NCBI GenBank assembly: GCA_030323885.1
Contig: CM059191.1
Span: forward strand, 558,001 to 622,000
Reading direction: 5' to 3'
Length of the DNA: 64,000 nucleotides
DNA from: Branchipolynoe longqiensis
Taxonomy: Eukaryota > Annelida > Polychaeta > Phyllodocida > Polynoidae
The notes under the pieces are model-generated. The model worked only from the letters and a program-made list of their open reading frames with translations. It did no database searches and was not told the DNA's origin. Made by a program: the position numbers and the translations under genes. This document shows, in pieces, positions 45,701 to 56,655 of the stretch (positions are counted from its first letter, which is position 1; each line of letters begins with the position of its first letter).

Positions 45701-46828
45701 GGTGGGGGGGGAGGGGCGGGGGGGGGTAAAGTTAGGGGAGAGAGGCACAGTGGTGTTGGGGAGGGAAGGTAGGAGGGGGCGGGGAGGAGAGGGGGGGAGG
45801 GTAAGTTAGGGGAGAGGACATGTGGTGTGTAGTGGTGTGTGGGGAGGGAAGGTAGGAGGGGGAGGGGAGGGGAGGGCGGGTGGGAGGGTAAGTTTATGGG
45901 AGAGGCACAGTGGTGTGTGGGGGAGGGAAGGTAGGAGGGGGGTAGGGGAGGGGGGGGGGGGAGGGTAGGTTAGGGAGAGGCACAGTGGTATGCATCACAG
46001 TATGTGTGGGAGAGGGAAGGTAGGAGGGTGGAGGGGAGGGGGTGGGGAGGGGGGGGGAGAGGCGTAATGTTGGGAGAGGCACAGTGGGTGTGTGGGGAGA
46101 GGTTAAGGTAGGAGGGGGAGGGGAGGGGAGGGAGTGGGGCGGGGGGGCAGGGTAAGTTAGGTGAGAGGCACAGTGGTGTTGGGAGAGGGAAAAGGTAGGG
46201 GGGGGGGGAGGGGAGGGGAGGGGCGGTGGGAGGGTAAGTTAGGGGAGAGGCATAGTGGCGTGTGGGGGAGGGAAAAGGTTGGATGGGGAGGGAAGGGGAA
46301 GGGGAGGGGCAGGGGGAGGGTAAGTTAGGGGAGAGGCACAGTGGTGTGTGGGAGAGGGAAGGTAGGAGAGGGAGGGGAGGGGAGGAGGGGGGGGGGAGGT
46401 AAGTTAGGGGATGGGACAGGTGGTGTGTGGGGGAGGGAAGGTAGGAGGGGGAGGGGAGGGGAGGGGCGGGGGAGGGAAGTTAGGGGGAGGCCCCACAGTG
46501 GTGTGTGGGGGGAAGGAAGGTAGGAGGGGGGAGGTGAGGGGGAGGGGAGGAGGCGGGGGGAGGGGGAAGTTAGGGGAGGAGGCACGTGGTGTCGTGTGTG
46601 GGAGAGGGAAGGTAGGAGAGGGAGGGAAGGTAGGAGGGGAGGGGTGGGGGAGGATGAAATTAGGGGAGCGGCCCCAGTGGTGTGAGGGGGAGGGAAGGTA
46701 GGTGGGGGAGGGGAGGGGAGGTGCGGGGGAGGGGTAAGGTGTAGGGGAGAGGCACAGTGGTTTGTGTGGAGAGAGGGAAGGTAGAAGGGGGGGGTGCGGA
46801 GGGGAGGGGCGGGGGGAGGGGGGGGAGG

Positions 46829-46897
<69 letters not shown>

Positions 46898-46898
46898 T

Positions 46899-46930
<32 letters not shown>

Positions 46931-48210
46931 TTAGGGGAGGAAGCACAGAGGAATGTGCTGGGAGAGGGAGCGGGAAGGTAGGAGGGGGAAGGGGAGGGGA
47001 GGGGAGGGGCGCGGGGGAGGGTAAGTTAGGGGAGAGGCACAGTGGTGGGTGGGTGGGAAGAGTAGGTAGGAGGGTGGGGGAGGGAGGGGAGGGCGGCGGG
47101 GAGGGTATGTTAGGAGTGTGAGAGGGCACAGTGGTTTGTGGAGAGGGAAGGTAGGAGGGGGAGGGGAGGGGAGAGGAGGGGCGGGGGGGAGGGTAAGTTA
47201 GGGGAAGAGGCACAGTTGGGGTGTGTGGGGGAGGGAGGTAGGAGAGGAGGGAAGGGAAGGTTGGAGGGGAGGGGCGGGGGGAGGGTAAGTTAGGGGAGAG
47301 GCACAGTGGTGTGTGGGAGAGGGCAGTAGGAGGGGGAGGGAGGGGAAGGGCGGGGGGAGGGTAAGTTAGGGAGAGGCCACAGTGGTGTGTGGGGGGAGGG
47401 GAAGGTAGGAGGGGGAGGGGAGGGGAGGGGAGGGGCGGGGGGAGGGTAAGTTAGGGGAGAGGCACTCAGTGGTGTGTGGGGAGTGAGGGCATGTAGGAGG
47501 GGGAGGGGAGGGGTGGAGGCGGGCGGGGGGAGGGTAAGTTAGGGGAGAGGGACAGCACGTGGTGTGTTGGGAGAGAGAAGGTAGGAGGGGGAGGGGAGGG
47601 GAGGGGAGGGGAGGGCGGGGTGGCGAGGGTAAGGTTAGGTGAGAGGCACAGTGGTGTGTGGGAGAGGGAAGTAAGGAGGGGGAGGGGAAAGGGAGGGGAG
47701 GGGCGGGGGGAGGGTAAGTTAGGGGGAGAGGCACAGTGGTGTGGGGGGGGGGGGAGGGAAGGGTAGGAGGGGGAAGGGAGGGGAGGGGAGGGGCTGGGGG
47801 GGAGGTAAGTTAGGGCGAGAGGGCACAGTAGTGTGTGGGGAGGGCATAGTAGGAGGTTGGAGGGGAGGGGAGGGGCGGGGGGCGGTAAGTGGAGTGTGAG
47901 GACAGTGGTTTGTGGGAGAGGGAAGATAGGAGGGGGAGGGGGAAGGGGGGCGGCGGGGGGAGGGTTAAGTTAGGGGAGAGAGGCCCTGGTGTTGTGGGAG
48001 AGGAAGGGGGGAGGGGGATGATGAGGGCACGGGGAGTGGCGGGGGGAGGGTAAGTTAGAGGAGAGGCACAGTGGTGTGCAGTGGTGTGTGGGAGGAGGGG
48101 CAGGTAGGAGGGGGGGGGAGGGAGGGTAGTGGCGGCGGGGAGGGTAAGTTAGAGGGAGGCACAGTGGTGTGTGGGAGAGGGGAGGGGACGGAGGGGAGGG
48201 AGTGAGGATA
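42776..48210 (+). repeat. Purine-rich array of about 78 bp, roughly 70 noisy units
   Basis: The unit contains GGGAGAGGGAAGGTAGGAGG, GGGAGGGGAGGGG, CGGGGGGAGGGTAAGTTAGG and GGAGAGGCACAGTGGTGTGT. Most of 5.4 kb is A and G on the plus strand, with many one-base indels between units. Long Pro/Ser/Leu frames on minus are not genes. The G-runs predict quadruplex formation, and the homopurine strand predicts triplex formation. Confidence 0.95.
46832..46927 (+). repeat. Poly(T) block inside the purine array
   Basis: About 95 T with a single ATTC interruption, exactly between AGGGTA and AAGTTAGGGG of a unit. It is T in the purine strand, so it is foreign to the array or an artefact. Confidence 0.95.
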
Positions 48211-48227
48211 ACACTGTTTGTTTGCTG

Positions 48228-48262
48228 GAGTTTACGTGCTGACATCTCAGGTCATGTCAGGA
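48228..48262 (-). mobile_element. SINE-1 tail scrap
   Basis: GAGTTTACGTGCTGACATCT followed by CAGGTCATGTCAGGAT matches the 3' end of SINE-1 on minus. Confidence 0.5.
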
Positions 48263-48314
48263 TTAGGGTAAGAAATGGATAAGGGTCAGGGAAGGGAGAT
48301 GGAGAGGTTGGGAA

Positions 48315-48664
48315 GGGAGGGAGTGAGGGTTAAAGAAAAGAGGGTTTGGGGGATGAGGGTGGTGAGGGAGTGAGGGTTAAAGAAAAGAGGGTCTGGGGGA
48401 TGAGGTTGGTGAGGGAGTGAGGGTTAAATAAAACAGGGTCTGGGGGATGAGGTTGGTGAGGGAGTGAGGGTTAAAAAAAGAGGGTCTGGGGGATGAGGGT
48501 GGTGAGGGAGTTAGGTTTAAAGAAAAGAGGGTCTGGGGGATGAGGGTGGTGAGGGAGTGAGGGTTAAAGAAAAGAGGGTCTGGGGGATGAGGGTGGTGAG
48601 GGAGTGTGGGTTAAAGAAAAGAGGGTTTGGGGGATGAGGGTGGTGAGGGAGTGAGGGTTAAAGA
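48315..48664 (+). repeat. 47-bp tandem repeat, about 7 units
   Basis: The unit contains GAAAAGAGGGTCTGGGGGAT and GAGGGTGGTGAGGGAGTGAG followed by GGTTAAA. Clean period compared with the array to its left. Confidence 0.95.
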
Positions 48665-49396
48665 AGGGGATAAATGCTTGGAAGGTAGCGAAGGTTTTGA
48701 TTGGTCGATTGAAGTGGTGAAAAGGAGATGGCGGACAAAGAGAAGAAGGACCTCCATTTGTGGCGGGAAGGAAAGAGGTGGAAAGGACGGAGGAGAAGGG
48801 AGGGATGGAGGGAGAGGGATAAGGGGAGATGGCTAGCACCGTGAGGGGTGAGGGAGGGCAGGGGTGAGGGAGGAGGGACATGAGTGAAGCAAGAAAAAGG
48901 AGAAGGCCATGGGTGGGTTAGGGGAGAAGGGGAGGAGGAGAATGAGAAGGAGCATGTCGAAGAAGAACGATACAACAGGCCGAGCGATAATAGGGGATAT
49001 CCGAGACTAATGCTAGTCGGGTCCGGGAGTGGGGCATGACTGCACAGATTCATGTTGCCGGTAATTGGTAGATGAAAGCACCAATCCCGCTGAGTTATTC
49101 ATAATTAACGTTGTTTTCCGGATTCGCTGGTTCCCCGACGAGCGGTGGTCGTACCTTTCTGCGGCTGGATGATTGTCTGAAATACCAGCGAGGGATGGCC
49201 TTTTTTTCTCTTATTTTTTTCCCCATTTTTGTTGTTGTTGCCTTGCCCTCCTCCCACCCTCTTCTAGTTGTCTTGTGTGTGTATAAATGAGGCGAACATA
49301 ATTAGGATCACCGACTGCGCATGCGTGTGGATTGCGCTCTATGGAGGGGTTCGAGGGTGTGGAAGGGGGGCGTATGGGGGGTAAGGGGAGTGCGGG
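48665..49396. other. Unassigned sequence, purine-rich at left
   Basis: No gene recognised; the open frames are purine-strand artefacts. Confidence 0.4.
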
Positions 49397-49753
49397 CTTA
49401 AATTTCAATGCTTTTGAATTTCTGCAATTTTCTGAGATAAATATATTATTCTAATCATTATATCTATACTCTACTTTGGTTTAGTTTGAAGTAACTTTAA
49501 TTTTAAATGGGTAACTTTTGAGATATTTGAAGTGCACACATGTAAAATTAGTTTTGGCAAGCACGCTAAAACTCTGGCACCATAGACTTCAATAGTAACA
49601 GGTTCTATTAAATAGACTTATTACAAACTTGTGTGCAGCAACAAATGCTTATTAAGTGGAGCAGTATCTAAGTTGAATATGTAGAATTATGTTATAGGTA
49701 AGTCTTTTGGTTTTGACAATTTGATGTTTTTATCGGACTATGCAACCTTAAGA
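49397..49753 (-). mobile_element. TTAA MITE, near complete
   Basis: Plus-strand end ATCGGACTATGCAACCTTAA at about 49733-49752; internal landmarks AACAAATGCTTATTAAGT and TTTTGGCAAGCACGC. The low-coordinate end is degraded (CTTAAATTTCAATGC). Confidence 0.8.
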
Positions 49754-49756
49754 AAA

Positions 49757-50034
49757 TGCATGCGGGATGTAGCTCAGGCGGTAGCGTGTCCACCTGTGAA
49801 GGTGTGGATCATCTGATCGATCATTCTCAGTGGACACATTTGCAGTGTGGGCTATTTTCCATTCCAACCAGTGGTCCACAACTGGTTCATCAAAGGTTGG
49901 GGTACATGCTGTTCTGTATGTGGGAAAGTGCATATAAAAGACCCCTTGCTGCTCCTTGGAAAGAGTATCCTATGTGGCGGCAGTGGGTTTCCTCCAAAGA
50001 AATATGTCAGATTGATCATAATTTTGATGTCCAA
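49757..50034 (+). mobile_element. SINE-2, cut by the assembly gap
   Basis: Head GGGATGTAGCTCAGGCGGTA, GTGTCCACCTGTGAAGG, then GGGCTATTTTCCATTCCAAC, GTGGGAAAGTGCATATAAAA, GTGGGTTTCCTCCAAAGAAA; the 3' end is lost in the Ns. The best-preserved head of this family in the window (A box TAGCTCAGGCGGTAG). Confidence 0.9.
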
Positions 50035-50534
50035 NNNNNNNNNNNNNNNNNNNNNNNNNNNNNNNNNNNNNNNNNNNNNNNNNNNNNNNNNNNNNNNNNN
50101 NNNNNNNNNNNNNNNNNNNNNNNNNNNNNNNNNNNNNNNNNNNNNNNNNNNNNNNNNNNNNNNNNNNNNNNNNNNNNNNNNNNNNNNNNNNNNNNNNNNN
50201 NNNNNNNNNNNNNNNNNNNNNNNNNNNNNNNNNNNNNNNNNNNNNNNNNNNNNNNNNNNNNNNNNNNNNNNNNNNNNNNNNNNNNNNNNNNNNNNNNNNN
50301 NNNNNNNNNNNNNNNNNNNNNNNNNNNNNNNNNNNNNNNNNNNNNNNNNNNNNNNNNNNNNNNNNNNNNNNNNNNNNNNNNNNNNNNNNNNNNNNNNNNN
50401 NNNNNNNNNNNNNNNNNNNNNNNNNNNNNNNNNNNNNNNNNNNNNNNNNNNNNNNNNNNNNNNNNNNNNNNNNNNNNNNNNNNNNNNNNNNNNNNNNNNN
50501 NNNNNNNNNNNNNNNNNNNNNNNNNNNNNNNNNN
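50035..50534. other. Assembly gap (500 N)
   Basis: Exactly 500 N, so the length is probably a scaffolding default and not a measured distance. Open frames drawn across it are meaningless. Confidence 0.99.
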
Positions 50535-50985
50535 ACTATAGAAGGTTGGCAATGGACAACAAAGACTATGATAAACAAGCCCTATAAAAGGTTGAAAATG
50601 GATAATGAAGACTATGGTAAACGAACCCTATAGAAGGTTGAAAATGGATAACAAATAATATGATAAACAAGCCCTATAGGAGGTTGAATATGGACAACAA
50701 CGACTATGGTAAACAAGCCCTATAGAAGGTCGAACATGGACAACAAAGACTATGGTAAACAAGCCATATAGAAGGTTGAAAGGGGATAACAAAGATGATG
50801 GTAAACAAGCCATATAGAAGGTTTACAATGGATAACAAAGGCTATGGTAAACAAGCCCTTTAGAAGGTTGAAAATGGATAACAAAGACTATGGTAAACAG
50901 GCCCTATAAAACCTTGACAATGGATAAGAAAGACTATGGTAAACAAGCCATATAGAAGGTTGACAATGGATAAGAAAGACTGTCC
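50535..50985 (+). repeat. 46-bp tandem array, at least 10 units, cut by the gap
   Basis: The unit contains GACTATGGTAAACAAGCCCT, ATAGAAGGTTGAAAATGGAT and AACAAA. It begins at the gap edge, so the array probably extends into the Ns. Confidence 0.95.
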
Positions 50986-51002
50986 AACATATGAGTGTGC
51001 AG

Positions 51003-51168
51003 AGCAAAACTAATGCTTTCACATCAAATATCTCCAAAGTTAAACCTTTAACATAAATTAATTCAAACTAAAGTAACGTAAATAATAACGATCAATTTAA
51101 TGTATGTATCTAATCAAATATATGACAGACATTACAAATATCAGATTGTGCAACTTGAACTTGGGTTA
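51003..51168 (+). mobile_element. TTAA MITE, degenerate right half
   Basis: CACATCAAATATCTCC, AATTCAAACTAAAGTAACG and ATCAGATTGTGCAACTTGAA follow the family order with many substitutions. Confidence 0.6.
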
Positions 51169-51199
51169 AAGATATATAACGATGGTAGGTCATGTCCAC

Positions 51200-51370
51200 T
51201 AAGTGTATGAAACACATCATAAAAACTTCCGTGGGTATAGAGTGTGCGGCCCCCCCATGCAGGGGGAGGAGGGTGTAGAGGATGCTGGGAGAATCTCACC
51301 ACAGCAGGGGGACGCAGTACACTGCAGACCTTATTACACGCGATCAGGGGCTTATCACTATCCATGCAAA
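51200..51370 (-). mobile_element. Dispersed repeat R1, minus copy
   Basis: The reverse complement reads ATGGATAGTGATAAGCCCCT, GATCGCGTGTAATAAGG, then CCCAGCATCCTCTACACCC and a G-rich block, in the same order as 12211 and 60235. Confidence 0.65.
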
Positions 51371-51555
51371 TCGCGTACACCTATGGAATGTCATCTTGAG
51401 TTGTCTCGAACTGCGATGATGAATCTGTAGCACGCCCCCCACCCCTCCTCCCTCCCTCCTTCCTTCCTTCCCCGGACTTCTTGCCATGCACACTCGATGC
51501 CTTTCAGGTCCAGGCTCTACCCACATCGCCCCGGTGAAATCTGTCCACTCCCCCT

Positions 51556-52840
51556 GCTGCCTGGCCCCACTGGCCCCACCGGCCCTTCAGCCCCTGTAAC
51601 TTAGCGACCACTTACTGCACGAGCCCCACTGATCCCACCTAGCCCCAACTGCCCCACCTAGCCCCTCCTGCCCCACATATCCCCACCTTCAGCCCCCGGT
51701 AACTTAGCGACCACTCAGGGCATGAGCCCCCTGGGCTCACCTAGCCAACCTGCCCCACCTAGCCCCACCTGCCCCACGTGCCCCACCTAGCCCCACCTGC
51801 CCCACCTAGCCCCACCTGCCCCACCTAGCCCCACCTGCCCCACATATCCCTTCCTGCCGCAACCGGCCCTACCAGCCCCACCGGCCCCACCTAGCCCACC
51901 TGCCACACCGGCCCTACCAGCCCCACCTGCCCCACCTAGCCCACCTGCCCCACCTGCCCACATTCCACCTGCCCCACCTGGCCCACCTGCCCCACCTGCT
52001 CCACCTAGCCCCACCAGCCCCACCGGCCCTTCAGCCCCCGGTAACTTAGCGACCACTTACTGCACAAGCCCACTGGACTCACCTAGCCTACCTGCCCCAC
52101 CTAGCCCCACCTGCCCCACCTGCCCCACCTAGCCCCACCTGGCCCATCTAGCCCCATCTGCCCCACCTAGCTCCACCGGCCCCACCGGCCCTTCAGCCCC
52201 CGGTAACTTAGCGACCACTCACTGCACGAGCCCACTGGGCTCACCTAGCCCCACCTGCCCCACCTAGCCCCACCTGCCCCACCTAACCCCACCTGGCCCA
52301 CCTAGCCCCACCTGCCCACCTAGCCCCACCTGCCCCACCTAGCCCCACCGGCCCCAAAACAGCCCCAACAGCCCCACCAGCCCCCACCGGCCCTTCAGCC
52401 GGGCCTTCAGCCCCCCGGTAACTTAGCGACCACTTAATGTACGAGCCCCTGGCCCACCTATCCCCACCTGCCCCACCTAGCCCACCTGCCCCACCTACCC
52501 CACCTGCCCTACCGAGCCCCACCTGCCCCACCTAGCCCCACCTGCTGCACGGCCCCACCAGCCCCCCGGCCCCACCAGCCCCCCCAACCCCACCAGCCCC
52601 ACCAGCCCCACCAGCCCCACCAGCCCCACCAGCCCACCAGCCCACCAGCCCCACCAGCCCCACCAGCCCCACCAGCCCACCAGCCCCACCAGCCCACCCG
52701 CCCACCAGCCCCACCACCCCACCAGCCCACCCGCCCACCAGCCCCACCACCCCACCAGCCCCACCAGCCCACCAGCCCCACCAGCCCCACCAGCCCCACC
52801 ACCCCCACTGGCCCTTCAGCCCCCGGTAACTTAGCGACCA
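51556..52840. repeat. C-rich minisatellite with an interspersed GTAACTTAGCG marker
   Basis: Short units CCCCACCTAG/CCCCACCTGC, and CCCCACCAGC toward the right. A conserved segment (CGGCCCTTCAGCCCCCGG, then GTAACTTAGCGACCACT) recurs six times at irregular spacing (about 51596, 51699, 52041, 52203, 52419, 52825). Gly/Ala/Trp-rich minus frames are not genes. Confidence 0.95.
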
Positions 52841-52957
52841 CTCACTGCACAAGATGGGCTAGAGGTTATTGCGGCCGCTTACCAATACGGCAGTACCTGA
52901 GAGTGGTCGTCGACTAATACGTGAAGCAAAAGATTTACCAAAATATTGATAATGTCA

Positions 52958-53132
52958 TGGGGGTGATGAAAAGGGAAATACTGGCCTAGAGCGGGACTCG
53001 AACCCACATCTCTTTGCATTCCGGGCCAGTGTGCTAACCATTACACCACCTAGGCTCCCTGATATCAAACACTCCCCACGCCTACCTGTCTATGTGGTTA
53101 CTTGCCTGAGAGGTCTCAGACCACTACACTCG
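52958..53132 (-). mobile_element. SINE-3 (tRNA-headed), copy 1, 3'-truncated, plus flank
   Basis: The reverse complement has an A-box region CCTAGGTGGTGTAATGGTTA and a B box GGGTTCGAGTCCCGC, a good tRNA-derived head. Only the head and first bases of body remain. The flank GATATCAAACACTCCCCACG to CAGACCACTACA is also present after copy 2. Confidence 0.75.
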
Positions 53133-53133
53133 T

Positions 53134-53447
53134 CCCCCTGGAATTGTAAGTATTGTAATGCTTACAATTACATACATACAGGCAATGCACTAACACATAC
53201 ATACACAGGGTAGGTTCAACAACCATACAGCGCAAAGCTTGTACAGGATCCTGATCACGGCAACCAGTGTCATGGGGTATGAAAATGGGAAATACTGCGC
53301 CTAGAGCGGGACTCGAACCCACATCTCTTTGCATTCCGGGCCAGTGTGCTAACCATTACACCACCTAGGCTCCCTGATATCAACACACTCCCCACGCCTA
53401 CCTGTGTATGTGGTTACTTGCCTGAGAGGTCAGTGCAGACCACTACA
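53134..53447 (-). mobile_element. SINE-3, copy 2, with duplicated flank
   Basis: SINE-3 spans 53134-53385: tail CCCTGGAATTGTAAGTATTG, body GGGTAGGTTCAACAACCATA and CAACCAGTGTCATGGGG, head as in copy 1. The head plus flank repeats copy 1 at about 313 bp distance, so this is a tandem duplication of a SINE with its flank. A third, independent copy at 62489 confirms the boundaries. Confidence 0.8.
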
Positions 53448-53467
53448 ATAATATTGTTGTTACATTT

Positions 53468-53640
53468 AACACTTCTTATTACTAGGATAAGACAAGGACT
53501 CGCTGGAACAGTGTGAGGGCTAATGTGAGCGAGTAGTATATCATATAAGGGTGCTGGTAGAATGGTATCATGTCGGAGGCAGCACTATCAAGCCGGCATA
53601 TAGCTCTGCACTGATATATGTTGTTACAGTTACAATGCAT
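53468..53640 (+). mobile_element. SINE-1 body/tail, degraded
   Basis: ATTACTAGGATAAGACAAGG, CAGTGTGAGGGCTAATGTGA and GGCAGCACTATCAAG keep family order; the tail is weak. Confidence 0.6.
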
Positions 53641-53654
53641 ATGGAATGTTAGCC

Positions 53655-53988
53655 TAAAGTTGCGTAGTCCGATGGTCTTGAGTTTCTATCATTTTTCTGA
53701 GATAAATCTATTAAATTAATTGTTATTATGTACCTTGAAGTAACTTGTATTTCTAACTTTTGAGATATTTGAAGTGCAAACATGTAAATTTAGTTTTGGC
53801 AAGCTTGTCAAATCGACACCATAGGCTTCAGCAGTAAGAGGTTCTAATAAATTACCTCAGTGTTCACATCTGTTTGGCAACAAATGCTTAATAAGTGCAT
53901 CAGTGTCTAAGCTAGATATGTAGAATCAATTCTAGATAACCGTTGTGAGTTTGGAAATGTGATGCTTCAGCGGACTATGCAGCTTTAA
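53655..53988 (-). mobile_element. TTAA MITE, complete
   Basis: Ends CTAAAGTTGCGTAGTCCGAT and, inverted, TTAAAGCTGCATAGTCCGCT. All landmarks are present, including CTAGATATGTAGAATCAAT then TCTAGATAAC, the site at which two other copies break. Confidence 0.85.
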
Positions 53989-54162
53989 GGCCGCAACACA
54001 CTAACTGTTACTATGCCCAATCAAGCAGTCATTAAGCCGTATTGCCACCACTTGCTGGCTGCTTCACCCTTTTCCCGGTGATGGCGCTGTGAGCTGTGGG
54101 CGGTCCAAACTGGCTTTGTCGGCTGTCTCCGTGAAGGGGCGGTGTTTAGTGGCGCAGAAGAC

Positions 54163-55385
54163 TGCCCGGTGCTCCCAACCCCGGCCCTCCCAGCCGAGCA
54201 CTCCGCACCCGCCTCACACAACCCCAAACCCAGCACCCAACTCCGCACCCCTCAGCCCTCATCCATCACTCCGCACCCCAAACCCCTCACTCCGAACCCC
54301 GAACCCCAAACCCCAAACCCCAAACCCCAAACCCCAAACCCCAAACCCCAAACCCCAAACCCCAAACCCCAAACCCCAAACCCCAAACCCCAAACCACGA
54401 ACCCTGAACCCCAAACCCCAAACCCCAAACCCCTCACTCCCGAACCCCTCACTCCCGAACCCCCAAACCCCTCACTCCCGAACCTCCTGCACCGCGCACC
54501 CCAAACCCCGCACCCCAAACTCCGAACCCCGAACCCCGAACCCCGACCCCTCATCCTCAATCCTCAATCCTCAACCCTCAATCCTCAATCCTCAATCCTC
54601 ATTCCGAACCCCGAACCCCAAACCCCAAACCCCAAACCCCAAACCCCAAACCCAAACCCCAAACCCCAAACCCCTCACTCCCGAACCCCTCACTCTCCCG
54701 AACCCCAAACCCCTCACTCCCGAACCCCCTGCACCCTGCACCCCGAACCCCGCACCCCAAACACCCCCAAACCCCAAACCCCAAACCCCAAACCCCAAAC
54801 CCCAAACCCCAACCCCCTCAGCCCTCCACCCCTCAATCCTCACCTCCCGAACCCCACCTCCACACCCTCAGCCTCACTCCGCACCCCTCAGCCACGCATC
54901 TGCATCCCTCAGCCCTCAGTCACTCCTCACCCCCTCACTCCTCACCTCCGCACCCCTCACCCCTCCACTCCTCACTCCTCACCTCCCTCACCCTCATCCT
55001 CACCCCTCACCCCTCCCCTCACCCTCACCCTCACCTCACCTCACCCCTCACCCCTCACTCCTCACCCTCTCACCCCTCACCATCACCCCTCACCCTCAGC
55101 ATCACCCTTCACCCTTCACCCCACACTTCAACCTTCACCCCTTCACCCCCTTCACCCCCTTTCACCCTCCCCTCACCCCCTCACCCTTCACCCCTCACAC
55201 CTTCACCTCACCCCTCACCCCTCATCCCTCATCCCTCATCCCTCATCCCTCACCCCTCACCCCTCACCCCACCCTCACCCCTCACCCCTCACTCCCTCAC
55301 CCCTCACCCCTCACCCTCACCCCTCACCCCTCACCCCCCCCTCACCCCCTCACCCCTCACCCCTCACCCCTCACCCCTCCACATA
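54163..55385. repeat. CCCCAAA and CCCCTCA heptamer tracts
   Basis: CCCCAAA runs at about 54290-54400 and 54608-54815, mixed with CCCCTCACTCCCGAA units, then CACCCCT/CACCCTC to 55380. Two long overlapping Pro/Thr/Ser/His frames (54089-55399, 54142-55419) result from the lack of stops and are not genes. On the other strand TTTGGGG resembles some non-animal telomeric repeats, but not TTAGGG. Confidence 0.93.
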
Positions 55386-55427
55386 CCCCGAAGACTTAGC
55401 ACTTAGTACTAGACTATAAAGATATCT

Positions 55428-55605
55428 GGCGGTCGGCAATACCGCGATAATCCAACCGTTGGCTTACTCACCGTCAGGATAATGAGACTGAGTGGGATAT
55501 TGCTTCAAAGAGGAAGCAGTACTATAAAACCACCATCACCCCACACTGCCACAAGTGGGTACCTTTCGTGATGTAGCCTCTAGTTTTGCGAGGATGTAAG
55601 TAAGA
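55428..55605 (+). mobile_element. SINE-1 body/tail fragment
   Basis: TTGGCTTACTCACCGTCAGG, ATAATGAGACTGAGTGGGATA-like, CAGTACTATAAAACCACC and CTGCCACAAGTGGGTACC. Confidence 0.65.
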
Positions 55606-55740
55606 CCTCCATCAGAGAATCAATCATGTGCTTTAATGTGATGTTAATGTTGAAGGTTAAAGGTTACCACTAGTTCTGAAGATGAATCTCTGTCCACAGA
55701 ACATAGGCAGGTGATACAGGTGTAACTCTGCTTTACTAAC

Positions 55741-56604
55741 AAATAGCGGAGGGCCGACTTCACTCACCAATATCAGAGGGCCGACTTCACTAACTAATAG
55801 CAGAGGGCCGACTTCACTAACAATAGCAGAGGGCCGACTTCACTCACCAATATCAGAGGGCTGACTTCACTAACTAATAGCAGAGGGCCGACTTCACTAA
55901 CCAATAGCAGTGGGCTGACTTCACTAACCAACTAGCAAATAGCAGAGGGCCGACTTCACTCACCAATAGCAGAGGGCCGACTTCACTAACAATAGCAGAG
56001 GGCCGACTTCACTAACCAATAGCAGAGGACCAACTTCACTAACAAATAGCCAAGGGCCGACTTCACTAAAAAATAGCAGAGGGCCAATTTCACTAACAAA
56101 TAGCAGAGGGCCGACTTCACTAACCAATAGCCAAGGGCCGACTTCACTAACAAATAGCAGAGGGCCAACTTCACTAACAAATAGCAGAGGGCCGACTTCA
56201 CTAACCAATAGCCAAGGGCCGACTTCACTAACCAATAGGAGAGGGCCGACTTCACTAACAAATAGCAGAGGGTCGACTTCACTAACCAATAGCCAAGGGC
56301 CGACTTCACTAACCAATAGCAGAGGGCCGACTTCACTAACAAATAGCAGAGGGCTGACTTCACTAACAAATAGCAGAGGGCCGACTTCACTAACCAATAG
56401 CAGAGGACCGACTTCACTAACCAATAGCAGAGGGCCGACTTCACTAACAAATAGCAGAGTACCGACTTCACTAACAAATAGTAGAGGGCCGACTTCACTA
56501 ACAAATAGCAGAGGGCCGACTTCACTAACAAATAGCAGAGGGCCGACTTCATCAACAAATAGCAGAGGGCTGACTTCACTAACAAATAGCAGAGGGCCAA
56601 CTCC
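55741..56604 (+). repeat. 27-bp satellite array, about 31 units
   Basis: The unit contains GCAGAGGGCCGACTTCACTA then ACAAATA; variants GCCAAGGGCC and ACCAATA. The unit is nine codons, and two minus frames stay open across it (repeating LLFVSEVGP or ALCYLLVKS). Substitutions show no codon bias that I can see, and there is no gene context. Confidence 0.95.
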
Positions 56605-56655
56605 TAAAGCAGGCTTGGATAGGATGATACACATCTAGACAAGCTTTACTGACAG

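Noticed and set aside
49756..50587. Open frames running across the run of N
   Set aside because: The codons are unknown bases; the real sequence on the left is SINE-2 and on the right a 46-bp array.
52980..53060. Functional tRNA gene
   Set aside because: A and B boxes are good, but the sequence continues into a repeated body present at 53134 and 62489, so it is a SINE head.
54089..55419. Two overlapping open frames of more than 420 codons, Pro/Thr/Ser-rich
   Set aside because: Both read the same CCCCAAA/CCCCTCA heptamers in different frames; low complexity without stops, not two real proteins.
55960..56634. 224-codon minus-strand frame repeating LLFVSEVGP
   Set aside because: It looks like a hydrophobic repeat protein, but a second minus frame is equally open and the unit is a 27-bp satellite.
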